Source: Hydractinia symbiolongicarpus | Taxonomy: Eukaryota > Cnidaria > Hydrozoa > Anthoathecata > Hydractiniidae | Direction of reading: 5' to 3' | Length of the DNA stretch: 64,000 nt | Assembly: GCF_029227915.1 (NCBI RefSeq) | Contig: NC_079880.1 | Location: 26,903,501-26,967,500, forward strand | Shown: positions 52,701-64,000 of the stretch, one piece after another | How positions within the stretch are numbered: the first letter of the stretch is position 1 | Layout of the letters: every line of letters begins with the position of its first letter | Position numbers and translations under genes: made by a program | Notes under the pieces: generated by a model | Told to the model about the DNA's origin: nothing | Databases searched by the model: none | What the model saw: only the letters and a program-made list of their open reading frames with translations

Positions 52701-55700
52701 ACGAATATGTGACGCAACCGTTGTAACTCAAACTGATTGACACCGTTAGTAAGTCAATGATATGTAGTTCTTGAAACTGTCGCTATTTCTTCAGCGCGCG
52801 ATAACGGCCAGGATTGGTCCCACAGTAAAAAATGACTTTTTTATTTAAATTTTTAAATGAAGTGCTACCACAGCGCCCAGTGTAATCGCTGAGTTCCGGC
52901 AATCATGTCAAATTAAGAAGAATGTTATTTCTTGGGTCCAGTTGGCTCGATTATCACATTTATAACGTCACACTCCCAAGTTAGTTCAATTAAGTTCCAC
53001 AGTCAATCGTTTCACTGTTAAAAGCAATATAACTTAGAAATATGGTAAGAAAATCACTTAATACATGTTGGTACGAATATGTGACGCAATCGTTGTAACT
53101 CAAACGGATTGACACCGTTAGTAAGTCAATGAAATGTAGTTCTTGAAACTTCCGCTATTTTTTCAGCGCGAACTAACGGCTAGGATTGGTCCCAGAGTAA
53201 TAAATGACTTATTTATCCTAATTTTTTAATAAAGTTCTACCACAGCGCCCAGTGTAATCGCTGAGTTCTCTTAATCTTGTCAAATTAAGAAAAATGTTAT
53301 TTCTTGTAGTCAAACTGGCTCATTTATCACATTTATAAGATTAAAGTCCAAAATCAGTTCAATTAAGTACCACAGTCAATCGTTTCATTGTTAAAGGCGA
53401 AGCAACCTAGTACTATCAGAAAAATATCGCTAAATACATGTTGGTACGAATATGTGACACAACCGTTGTAACTCAAACTGATTGACACCGTTAGTAAGTC
53501 AATGAAATTTAGTTCTTGAAACTGTCGCTATTTCTTCAGGGCGCGATAACGGCTAGGATTGGTCCCACAGTAAAAAATGTCTTTTTTAACTTAATTTTTA
53601 AATAAAACTCTACCACAACGCCCAGTGCAATCGCTGAGTTCCAGCAATCAAGTCAAATTAAGAAGAATGTTATTTCTTGGGTCCAGTTGGCTCGCTTATC
53701 ACATTTATAACGTCACACTCCCAAGTTAGTTTAATTAAGTTCCACAGTCAATCGTTTCACTGTTAAAAGCAATATAACTTAGAAATATGGGAAGAAAATC
53801 ACTTAATACATGTTGGTACGAATATGTGACGCAACCGTTGTAACTCAAGCGGATTGATACCGTTAGAAAGTCAATGAAATGTAGTTTTTGAAACTGTCGC
53901 TTTTTCTTCAGCGCGCGGTAACGGGCAGGATTCGTCCCACAGTGAAAAATGACTATTTTTTTTTAAATTTTTTAATAACGTGCTACCACAGCGCCCAGTG
54001 TAATCGCTGAGTTCCAGCAATCATGTCAAATTAAGAAGAATGATATTTCTTGTAGTCAAACTGGCTTATTTATAACATTTATCAGGTCACAGTCCAAAGT
54101 TTGTTCATTTAAGTCCCACAGTCAACCGTTTCACTTTTAAAAGCGATGCAACCTAGTATTATCCGAATACTATCGCTAAATACATGTTGGTACGAATATG
54201 TGACGCAACCGTTGTAACTCAAACGGATTTATACCGCTAGAAAGACAATGAAATGTAGTCTTTGAAACTGTTCCTATTTATTCAGGGCATGCTAACGGCC
54301 AGGATTGGTCTAACAGTAAGAAAAGACTTATTTATCTAAATTTTTAAATAAAGTGCTACCACAGATCCTAATGTAATCGCTGAATTCCAGCCATCACGTC
54401 AAATTAAGACGAAAGTTATTCCTTGGAGACCAATTGGATCATCTATCACATTTATAAGGACATAGTACAGAGTCAGTTCAATTAATTTCCACAGTCAGTC
54501 GTTTCACTGTTATAAGCAACACAACTTAGTAAGATTGGAAGAAAATCACTAAATACATGTTGGTACGAATATGTGACGCAACCGTTCTAACTCAAACGGA
54601 TTGAGACCGTTATAAAGTCAATGAAATGTAGTTTTTGAAACTGTCTCTATTTTTTCAGCGCGAACTAACGGCTGGGATTGGTCCCTCAGTAAAGAATGAC
54701 TTATTTATCTTAATTTTTAAGTAAAACTCTACCACAGCGCCCAGTGCAATCGCTGAGTTCCAGCAATCAAGTCAAATTAAAAAGAATGTTATTTCTTGTA
54801 GTCAAACTGGCTTATTTATCACATTTATAAAGTCAAAGTCCAAAATCAGTTCAATTAAGTCCCACAGTCAAACGTTTCAATGTAAAAGCGATGCAACCTA
54901 GTAATATCTGAGTACTATCGCTAAATACTTGTTGGTACGATTATGTGACGCAACCGTTGTAACTCAAATGGATTTATACCGCTAGAAAGTCATTGAAATG
55001 TAGTCTTTGGAACAGCTACTCTTTATTCAGCGCGTGCTAACGGCCAGGATTGGTCCCACAGTAAGAAAAGACTTATTTATCCAATTTTTTAAATAAAGCG
55101 CTACCACAGAGCCTAATGTAATTGCTGAATTCCAGCAACCATGTGAAATTAAGAAGAATGTTATTCCTTGGAAAGCAATTGGCTCATTTATCACATTTAT
55201 AAAGTCAAATTCCAGAATCAGTTCAATTAATTCCCACAGTCAATCGTTTTACTGTTAAAAGCAATACAACTCAGAAATATCGGAAGAAAATCACTTAATA
55301 CATGTTGGTACGAATATGTGACGTAACCGATGTAACTCAAACGGATTGACACCGTTAGTAAGTCAATGAAATGTAGTTCTTGAAACTTTCGCTATTTCGT
55401 CAGCGCGAACTAACAGCTAGGATTGGTCCCACAGTAAAAAATGACTTATTTATCCTAATTTTTTAATAAAGTTCTACCACAGCGCCCAGTGTAAACGCTG
55501 AGTTCCAGCAATCATGTCAAATTAAGAAGAATGTTATTTCTTGTAGTCAAACTGGCTCATTTATCACATTTACAAAGTCACAGTCCAGAATCAGTTCAAT
55601 TAATTCCCAGAGACAATCGTTTCACTGTTAAAAGCGGTACAACTTAGAAATATCGGAAAAAAATTACAAAGTACATGTTGGTACGAGTATGTGACGCAAT

Positions 55701-56431
55701 CGTTCTAACTCAAACGAATTGACACCGGTAGAAAGTCAATGAAATGTACTTTTTGAAACTGTCTCTATTTCTTCAGCGCGGACTAACAGCTGGGTTTGGT
55801 CCGACAGTAAAAAATGACTTATTTATCTAAATTTTTAAATAAAGCACTACCACAGAGCCTAGTGTACTCGCTGAATTCCAGCAATCATGTCGAATTAAGA
55901 AGAATGTTATTTCTTGGCGCCCAATTGGCTTATTTATCGCATTTACAAGGTCACAGTCCAGAATCAGTTCAATTAATTCCCAGAGTCAATCGTTTCACTG
56001 TTAAAAGCGGTACAACTAAGTAAAATCGGGAAAAAATTACTAAGTACATGTTGGTACGAATATGTGACGCAACCGTTGTAACTCAAACGGATTGACACCG
56101 TTAGTAAGTCAATGAAATGTAGTTCTTGAAACTTTAGCTATTTCGTCAGCGCGAACTAACAGCTAGGATTGGTCCTACAGTAAAAAATGACTTATTTATC
56201 CTAATTTTTTAATAAAGTTCTACCACAGCGCCCAGTGTAAACGCTGAGTTCCAGCAATCATGTCAAATTAAGAAGAATGTTATTTCTTGTAGTCAAACTG
56301 GCTCATTTATCACATTTACAAAGTCACAGTCCAGAATCAGTTCAATTAATTCCCAGAGTCAATCGTTTCACTGTTAAAAGCGGTACAACTTAGAAATATC
56401 GGAAAAAAATTACAAAGTACATGTTGGTACG

Positions 56432-59400
56432 AGTATGTTACGCAATCGTTCTAACTCAAACGAATTGACACCGGTAGAAAGTCAATGAAATGTACTTTTT
56501 GAAACTGTCTCTATTTCTTCAGCGCGGACTAACAGCTGGGATTGGTCCGACAGTAAAAAATGACTTATTTATCTAAATTTTTAAATAAAGCACTACCACA
56601 GAGCCTAGTGTACTCGCTGAATTCCAGCAATCATGTCGAATTAAGAAGAATGATATTTCTTGGCGCCCAATTGGCTTATTTATCGCATTTACAAGGTCAC
56701 AGTCCAGAATCAGTTCAATTAATTCCCAGAGTCAATCTTTCACTGTTAAAAGCGGTACAACTAATTAAATTCGGGAAAAAATTACTAAGTACATGTTGGT
56801 ACGAATATGTGACGCAATCGTTCTAACTCAAACGGATTGACACTGGTAGAAAGTCGATGAAATTTACTTTTTGAATCTGTCTCTATTTCTTCAGCGCGAA
56901 CTAACGGCTAGGATTGGTCCCACAGCAAAAAATGACTTATTTATCCTAATTTTTTAATAAAGTGCTACCACAGCGCCCAGTGCAATCGCTAAGTTCCAGC
57001 AATCAGGTCAAATTAAGAAGAATGTTACTTCTTGTAATCAAACTGGCTCATTTATCACATTTAGAAGGTCAAACTCCAAAATCAGTTCAGTTAAGTCCCA
57101 CAGTCAAATGTTTAACTGTTAAAAGCGATGCAACCTAGTAATATCTGAAAACTATCGCTAAATACATGTGGGGACGAATATGTGACGTAACAGTTGTAAC
57201 TCAAACGGATTGATACCGTTAGAAGGTCAATGAAATGTAGTTTTTCAAACTGTCGCTATTTCTTCAGCGCGCGATAACGGCTAGGATTGGTCCCACAGTA
57301 GAAAATGACTTTTTTATTTAAATTTTTAAATGAAGTGCTACCACAGCGCCCAGTGTAATTGCTGAGTTCAGGCAATCATGTCAAATTAAGAAGAATGTTA
57401 TTTCTTGGGTCCTGTTGGCTTGCTTATCACATTTATAACGTCACACTCCCACGTTAGTTCAATTAAGTTCCACAGTCAATCGTTTCACTGTTAAAAGCAA
57501 TACAACTTAGAATTATCGGAAGAAAATCACTTAATACATGTTGGTACGAATATATGACGCAACCGTTGTAACTCAAACGGATTGACACCGTTAGTAAGTC
57601 AATGAAATGTAGTTCTTAAAACTTTCGCTATTTCGTCAGCGCGATCTAACGGCTACGATTGGTCCCAAAGTGAAAAATGACTAATTTATCCTAATTTTTC
57701 AATAAAGTTCTACCACAGCGCCCAGTGTAATCGCTGAGTTCTAGCAATCAAGTCAAATTAAGAGGAATGTTATTTCTTGTAGTCAAACTGGCTCATTTAT
57801 AATATTTATCAGGTCACAGTCCAAAGTTAGTTCAATTAAGTCCCACAGTCAATCGTTTCACTGTTAAAAGCGATGCAACTTAGTCATATCGGAAGAAAAT
57901 CACTAAATACATGTTGGTACGAATATGTGACGCAACTGTTGTAACTCAAACGGATTGACACTGTTAGTAAGTCAATGAAATGTAGTTCTTGAAACTGTCG
58001 CTATTTCTTCAGCGCACGATAACGGCAAGGATTGGTCCCACAGTAAAAAATGACTTTTTTATTTAAATTTTTAAATGAAGTGCTACCACAACGCCCAGTG
58101 TAATGGCTGAGTTCCGGCAATCATGTCAAATTAAGAAGAATGTTATTTCTTGGGTCCAGTTGGCTCGCTTATCACATTTATAACGTCACACTCCCAAGTT
58201 AGTTCAATTAAGTTCCACAGTCAATCGTTTCACTGTTAAAAGCAATATAACTTAGAAATATCGGAAAAAAATTACAAAGTACATGTTGGTACGAGTATGT
58301 GACGCAACCGTTCTAACTCAAACGAATTAACACCGGTAGAAAGTCAATGAAATGTACTTTTTGAAACTGTCTCTATTTCTTCAGCGCGGACTAACAGCTG
58401 GGATTGGTCCGACAGTAAAAAATGACTTATTTATCTAAATTTTTAAATAAAGCACTACCACAGAGCCTAGTGTACTCGCTGAATTCCAGCAATCATGTCG
58501 AATTAAGAAGAATGATATTTCTTGGCGCCCAATTGGCTTATTTATCGCATTTACAAGGTCACAGTCCAGAATCAGTTCAATTAATTCCCAGAGTCAATCT
58601 TTCACTGTTAAAAGCGGTACAACTAATTAAATTCGGGAAAAAATTACTAAGTACATGTTGGTACGAATATGTGACGCAATCGTTCTAACTCAAACGGATT
58701 GACGCTGGTAGAAATTCGATGAAATTTACTTTTTGAATCTGTCTCTATTTCTTCAGCGCGAACTAACGGCTAGGATTGGTCCCACAGCAAAAAATGACTT
58801 ATTTATCCTAATTTTTTAATAAAGTGCTACCACAGCGCCCAGTGCAATCGCTAAGTTCCAGCAATCAGGTCAAATTAAGAAGAATGTTACTTCTTGTAAT
58901 CAAACTGGCTCATTTATCACATTTAGAAGGTCAAACTCCAAAATCAGTTCAGTTAAGTCCCACAGTCAAATGTTTAACTGTTAAAAGCGATGCAACCTAG
59001 TAATATCTGAAAACTATCGCTAAATACATGTGGGGACGAATATGTGACGCAACTGTTGTAACTCAAACGGATTGACACTGTTAGTAAGTCAATGAAATGT
59101 AGTTCTTGAAACTGTCGCTATTTCTTCAGCGCGCGATAACGGCAAGGATTGGTCCGACAGTAAAAAATGACTTATTTATCTAAATTTTTAAATAAAGCAC
59201 TACCACAGAGCCTAGTGTACTCGCTGAATTCCAGCAATCATGTCGAATTAAGAAGAATGATATTTCTTGGCGCCCAATTGGCTTATTTATCGCATTTACA
59301 AGGTCACAGTCCAGAATCAGTTCAATTAATTCCCAGAGTCAATCTTTCACTGTTAAAAGCGGTACAACTAATTAAATTCGGGAAAAAATTACTAAGTACA

Positions 59401-60270
59401 TGTTGGTACGAATATGTGACGCAATCGTTCTAACTCAAACGGATTGACGCTGGTAGAAAGTCGATGAAATTTACTTTTTGAATCTGTCTCTATTTCTTCA
59501 GCGCGAACTAACGGCTAGGATTGGTCCCACAGCAAAAAATGACTTATTTATCCTAATTTTTTAATAAAGTGCTACCACAGCGCCCAGTGCAATCGCTAAG
59601 TTCCAGCAATCAGGTCAAATTAAGAAGAATGTTACTTCTTGTAATCAAACTGGCTCATTTATCACATTTAGAAGGTCAAACTCCAAAATCAGTTCAGTTA
59701 AGTCCCACAGTCAAATGTTTAACTGTTAAAAGCGATGCAACCTAGTAATATCTGAAAACTATCGCTAAATACATGTGGGGACGAATATGTGACGCAACTG
59801 TTGTAACTCAAACGGATTGACACTGTTAGTAAGTCAATGAAATGTAGTTCTTGAAACTGTCGCTATTTCTTCAGCGCGCGATAACGGCAAGGATTGGTCC
59901 CACAGTAAAAAATGACTTTTTTATTTAAATTTTTAAATGAAGTGCTACCACAACGCCCAGTGTAATGGCTGAGTTCCGGCAATCATGTCAAATTAAGAAG
60001 AATGTTATTTCTTGGGTCCAGTTGGCTCGCTTATCACATTTATAACGTCACACTCCCAAGTTAGTTCAATTAAGTTCCACAGTCAATCGTTTCACTGTTA
60101 AAAGCAATATAACTTAGAAATATCGGAAAAAAATTACAAAGTACATGTTGGTACGAGTATGTGACGCAACCGTTCTAACTCAAACGAATTGACACCGGTA
60201 GAAAGTCAATGAAATGTACTTTTTGAAACTGTCTCTATTTCTTCAACGCGGACTAAGGGCTGGGATTGGT
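56432..60270 (+). repeat. Higher-order repeat with identical copies (745 and 1862 bp)
   Basis: A block including GGCGCCCAATTGGC and AATCTTTCACTG is present at about 56560, 58422 and 59167. The encoded 88-codon frame is identical in all three, so these copies are very recent. Offsets are 1862 (five monomers) and 745 (two monomers). A related, less similar copy is at 60284. Confidence 0.85.
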
Positions 60271-60529
60271 CCGACAGTAAAAAATGACTTATTTATCTAA
60301 ATTTTTAAATAAAGCACTACCACAGAGCCTAGTGTACTCGCTGAATTCCAGCAATCATGTCGAATTAAGTAGAATGTTATTTCTTGGAGCCCAATTGGCT
60401 TATTTATCGCATTTACAAGGTCACAGTCCAGAATCAGTTCAATTAATTCCCACAGTCAAATGTTTCACTGTTAAAAGCGATGCAACCTAGTAATATCTGA
60501 ATACTATCGCTAAATACATGTGGGGACGA

Positions 60530-63500
60530 ATATGTGACGTAACAGTTGTAACTCAAACGTATTGATACCGTTAGAAAGTCAATGAAATGTAGTTTTTGAA
60601 ACTGTCGCTATTTCTTCAGCGCGCGATAACGGCTAGGATTGGTCCCACAGTAGAAAATGACTTTTTTATTTAAATTTTTAAATGAAGTGCTACCACAGCG
60701 CCCAGTGTAATTGCAGAGTTCAGGCAATCATGTCAAATTAAGAAGAATGTTATTTCTTGGGTCCTGTTGGCTTGCTTATCACATTTATAACGTCACACTC
60801 CCACGTTAGTTCAATTAAGTTCCACATTCAATCGTTTCACTGTTAAAAGCAATACAACTTAGAAATATCGGAAGAAAATCACTTAATACATGTTGGTACG
60901 AATATGTGACGCAACCGTTGTAACTCAAACGGATTGACACCGTTAGTAAGTCAATGAAATGTAGTTCTTGAAACTTTCGCTATTTCGTCAGCGCGAACTA
61001 ACGGCTACGATTGGTCCCACAGTAAAAAATGACTAATTTATCCTAATTTTTTAATAAAGTTCTACCACAGCGCCCAGTGTAATCGCTGAGTTCTAGCAAT
61101 CAAGTCAAATTAAGAAGAATGTTATTTCTTGTAGTCAAACTGGCTCATTTATAATATTTATCAGGTCACAGTCCAAAGTTAGTTCAATTAAGTCCCACAG
61201 TCAATCGTTTCACTGTTAAAAGCGATGCAACGTAGTCATATCGGAAGAAAATCACTAAATACATGTTGGTACGAATATGTGACGCAACCGTTGTAACTCA
61301 AACGGATTGACACTGTTAGTAAGTCAATGAAATGTAGTTCTTGAAACTGTCGCTATTTCTTCAGCGCGCGATAACAGCTAGGATTGGTCCCACAGTAAAA
61401 AATGACTTTTTTATTTAAATTTTTAAATGAAGTGCTACCACAACGCCCAGTGTAATCGCTGAGTTACGGCAATCATGTCAAATTAAGGAGAATGTTATTT
61501 CTTGGGTCCAGTTGGCTCGCTTATCACATTTATCACGTCACACTCCCAAGTTAGTTCAATTAAGTTCCACAATCAATCGTTTCACTGTTAAAAGCAATAT
61601 AACTTAGAAATATGGGAAGAAAATCACTTAATACATGTTGGTACGAATATGTGACGCAACCGTTGTAACTCAAACGGATTGACACCGTTAGTAAGTCAAT
61701 GAAATGTAGTTCTTGAAACTTTCGCTATTTCTTCAGCGCGAACTAACGGCTAGGATTGGTCCCACAGTAAAAAATGACTTATTTATCCTAATTTTTTAAT
61801 AAAGTTCTACCACAGCGCCCAGTGTAACCGCTGAGTTCTAGCAATCTTGTCAAATTAAGAAAAATGTTATTTCTTGTAGTCAAACTGGCTCATTTATCAC
61901 ATTTATAAGATCAAAGTCCAAAATCAGTTCAATTAAGTCCCACAGTCAACCGTTTCACTTTTAAAAGCGATGCAACCTAGTATTATCCGAATACTATCGC
62001 TAAATACATGTTGGTACGAATATGTGACGCAACCGTTGTAACTCAAACGGATTTATGCCGCTAGAAAGACAATGAAATGTAGTCTTTGAAACTGTTCCTA
62101 TTTATTCAGGGCATGCTAACGGCCAGGATTGGTCTAACAGTAAGAAAAGACTTATTTATCTAAATTTTTAAATAAAGCGCTACCACAGATCCTAATGTAA
62201 TCGCTGAATTCCAGCCATCACGTCAAATTAAGAAGAAAGTTATTCCTTGGAGACCAATTGGATCATCTATCACATTTATAAGGACATAGTACAGAGTCAG
62301 TTCAATTATATTCCACAGTCAGTCGTTTCACTGTTAAAAGCAATACAACTTAGAAATATCGGAAGAAAATCACTTAATACATGTTGGTACGAATATGTGA
62401 CGCAACCGTTCTAACTCAAACGGATTGACACCGTTATAAAGTCAATGAAATGTAGTTTTTGAAACTGTCTCTATTTCTTCAGCGCGAACTAACGGCTGGG
62501 ATTGGTCCCTCAGTAAGGAGTGACTTATTTATCTTAATTTTTAAGTAAAACTCTACCACAGCGCCCAGTGCAATCGCTGAGTTCCAGCAATCAAGTCAAA
62601 TTAAAAAGAATGTTATTTCTTGTAGTCAAACTGGCTCATTTATCACATTTATAAAGTCAAAGTCCAAAATCAGTTCAATTAAGTCCCACAGTCAAACGAT
62701 TCAATGTTAAAAGCGATGCAACCTAGTAATATCTGAGTACTATCGCTAAATACTTGTTGGTACGATTATGTGACGTAACAGTTGTAACTCAAACGTATTG
62801 ATACCGTTAGAAAGTCAATGAAATGTAGTTTTTGAAACTGTCGCTATTTCTTCAGCGCGCGATAACGGCTAGGATTGGTCCCACAGTAGAAAATGACTTT
62901 TTTATTTAAATTTTTAAATGAAGTGCTACCACAGCGCCCAGTGTAATTGCAGAGTTCAGGCAATCATGTCAAATTAAGAAGAATGTTATTTCTTGGGTCC
63001 TGTTGGCTTGCTTATCACATTTATAACGTCACACTCCCACGTTAGTTCAATTAAGTTCCACATTCAATCGTTTCACTGTTAAAAGCAATACAACTTAGAA
63101 ATATCGGAAGAAAATCACTTAATACATGTTGGTACGAATATGTGACGCAACCGTTGTAACTCAAACGGATTGACACCGTTAGTAAGTCAATGAAATGTAG
63201 TTCTTGAAACTTTCGCTATTTCGTCAGCGCGAACTAACGGCTACGATTGGTCCCACAGTAAAAAATGACTAATTTATCCTAATTTTTTAATAAAGTTCTA
63301 CCACAGCGCCCAGTGTAATCGCTGAGTTCTAGCAATCAAGTCAAATTAGGAAGAATGTTATTTCTTGTAGTCAAACTGGCTCATTTATAATATTTATCAG
63401 GTCACAGTCCAAAGTTAGTTCAATTAAATCCCACAGTCAATCGTTTCACTGTTAAAAGCGATGCAACTTAGTCATATCGGAAGAAAATCACTAAATACAT

Positions 63501-64000
63501 GTTGGTACGAATATGTGACGCAACCGTTGTAACTCAAACGGATTGACACTGTTAGTAAGTCGATGAAATGTAGTTCTTGAAACTGTCGCTATTTCTTCAG
63601 TGCGCGATAACGGCTAGGATTGGTCCCACAGTAAAAAATGACTTTTTTATTTAAATTTTTAAATGAAGTGCTACCACAGCGCCCAGTGTAATCGCTGAGT
63701 TACGGCAATCATGTCAAATTAAGAAGAATGTTATTTCTTGGGTCCAGTTGGCTCGCTTATCACATTTATAACGTCACACTCCCAAGTTAGTTCAATTAAG
63801 TTCCACAATCAATCGTTTCACTGTTAAAAGCAATATAACTTAGAAATATGGGAAGAAAATCACTTAATACATGTTGGTACGAATATGTGACGCAACCGTT
63901 GTAACTCAAACGGATTGACACCGTTAGTAAGTCAATGAAATGTAGTTCTTGAAACTTTTGCTATTTCTTCAGCGCGAACTAACGGCTAGGATTGGTCCCA
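60530..64000 (+). repeat. Higher-order repeat, offset 2236 bp, running off the window
   Basis: About 60541-61764 is repeated at about 62777-64000 (six monomers apart). Shared variants include AACGTATTGATACC, GGTCCTGTTGGCTTGC and TTCCACATTCAATC. Confidence 0.82.

Larger units (their letters stand above)
43599..64000 (+). repeat. Right satellite array, ~372-bp monomer
   Basis: This continues the left array in the same orientation and register; about 55 monomers to the window end. Monomer types here are on average those seen near the left array's right edge (TTTATTTAAATTTTTAAATGAAG and TTGGGTCCAGTTGGCTC variants), with no return of the early 1490-bp family. No genes or other elements were seen; the recurring 60-94-codon frames are repeat frames. 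Confidence 0.97.

Overview
The window looks like animal nuclear DNA. It consists of a long tandem satellite array interrupted once by a complete-looking, slightly decayed Polinton/Maverick element (virus-like self-synthesizing transposon). The reasons for calling it animal are the large AT-rich satellite with higher-order repeats, the absence of any bacterial gene or operon signature, and an element whose proteins recall families I associate with cnidarian (coral/Hydra) Polintons. The cnidarian assignment is from memory of protein families and is moderate at best; nothing in the window names the species.

Layout. (1) 1-27231: head-to-tail satellite, period about 372 bp, with nested higher-order duplications (offsets of 2608, 1490, 3346 and 2236 bp, i.e. 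7, 4, 9 and 6 monomers). (2) 27232-43592: a 16.4-kb Polinton with 265-bp terminal inverted repeats (one mismatch), 5'-AG and TC-3' termini and a 6-bp target duplication TCATGT. (3) 43593-64000: the same satellite, same orientation and in register with the left array, so the element inserted into one monomer.

Inside the Polinton, the left half carries virion-type genes: a tail-anchored protein (minus strand), a candidate minor capsid protein, the double-jelly-roll major capsid protein, the packaging ATPase, a run of small membrane proteins, a 426-aa coiled-coil membrane protein (minus strand) and a tandem pair of paralogous membrane proteins. The right half carries replication and integration genes: a retrovirus-type DDE integrase (minus strand), a small SAP-like protein, a SAP-like plus MDM2-type RING protein, and a 1408-aa protein-primed family B DNA polymerase whose last codons lie inside the right terminal repeat. 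The packaging ATPase has an in-frame TGA and the integrase an in-frame TAA, so this copy is probably no longer autonomous, although the near-identical terminal repeats say it is young. No adenain-type protease was found.

The strongest new-looking observations are: (a) a recurrent set of short hairpins placed at the 3' ends of transcription units, including between both convergent gene pairs; (b) a repeated TATAAAA...CTTAAAG promoter module in front of the SAP, RING and polymerase genes, with orphan copies, apparently duplicated together with the SAP-coding 5' end; (c) a distinct TCTAATATAATA motif in the two divergent promoters of the structural half; (d) a module present twice in the polymerase, once near the N-terminus and once inserted just before catalytic motif A; and (e) an MDM2-type C2H2C4 RING in a transposon.
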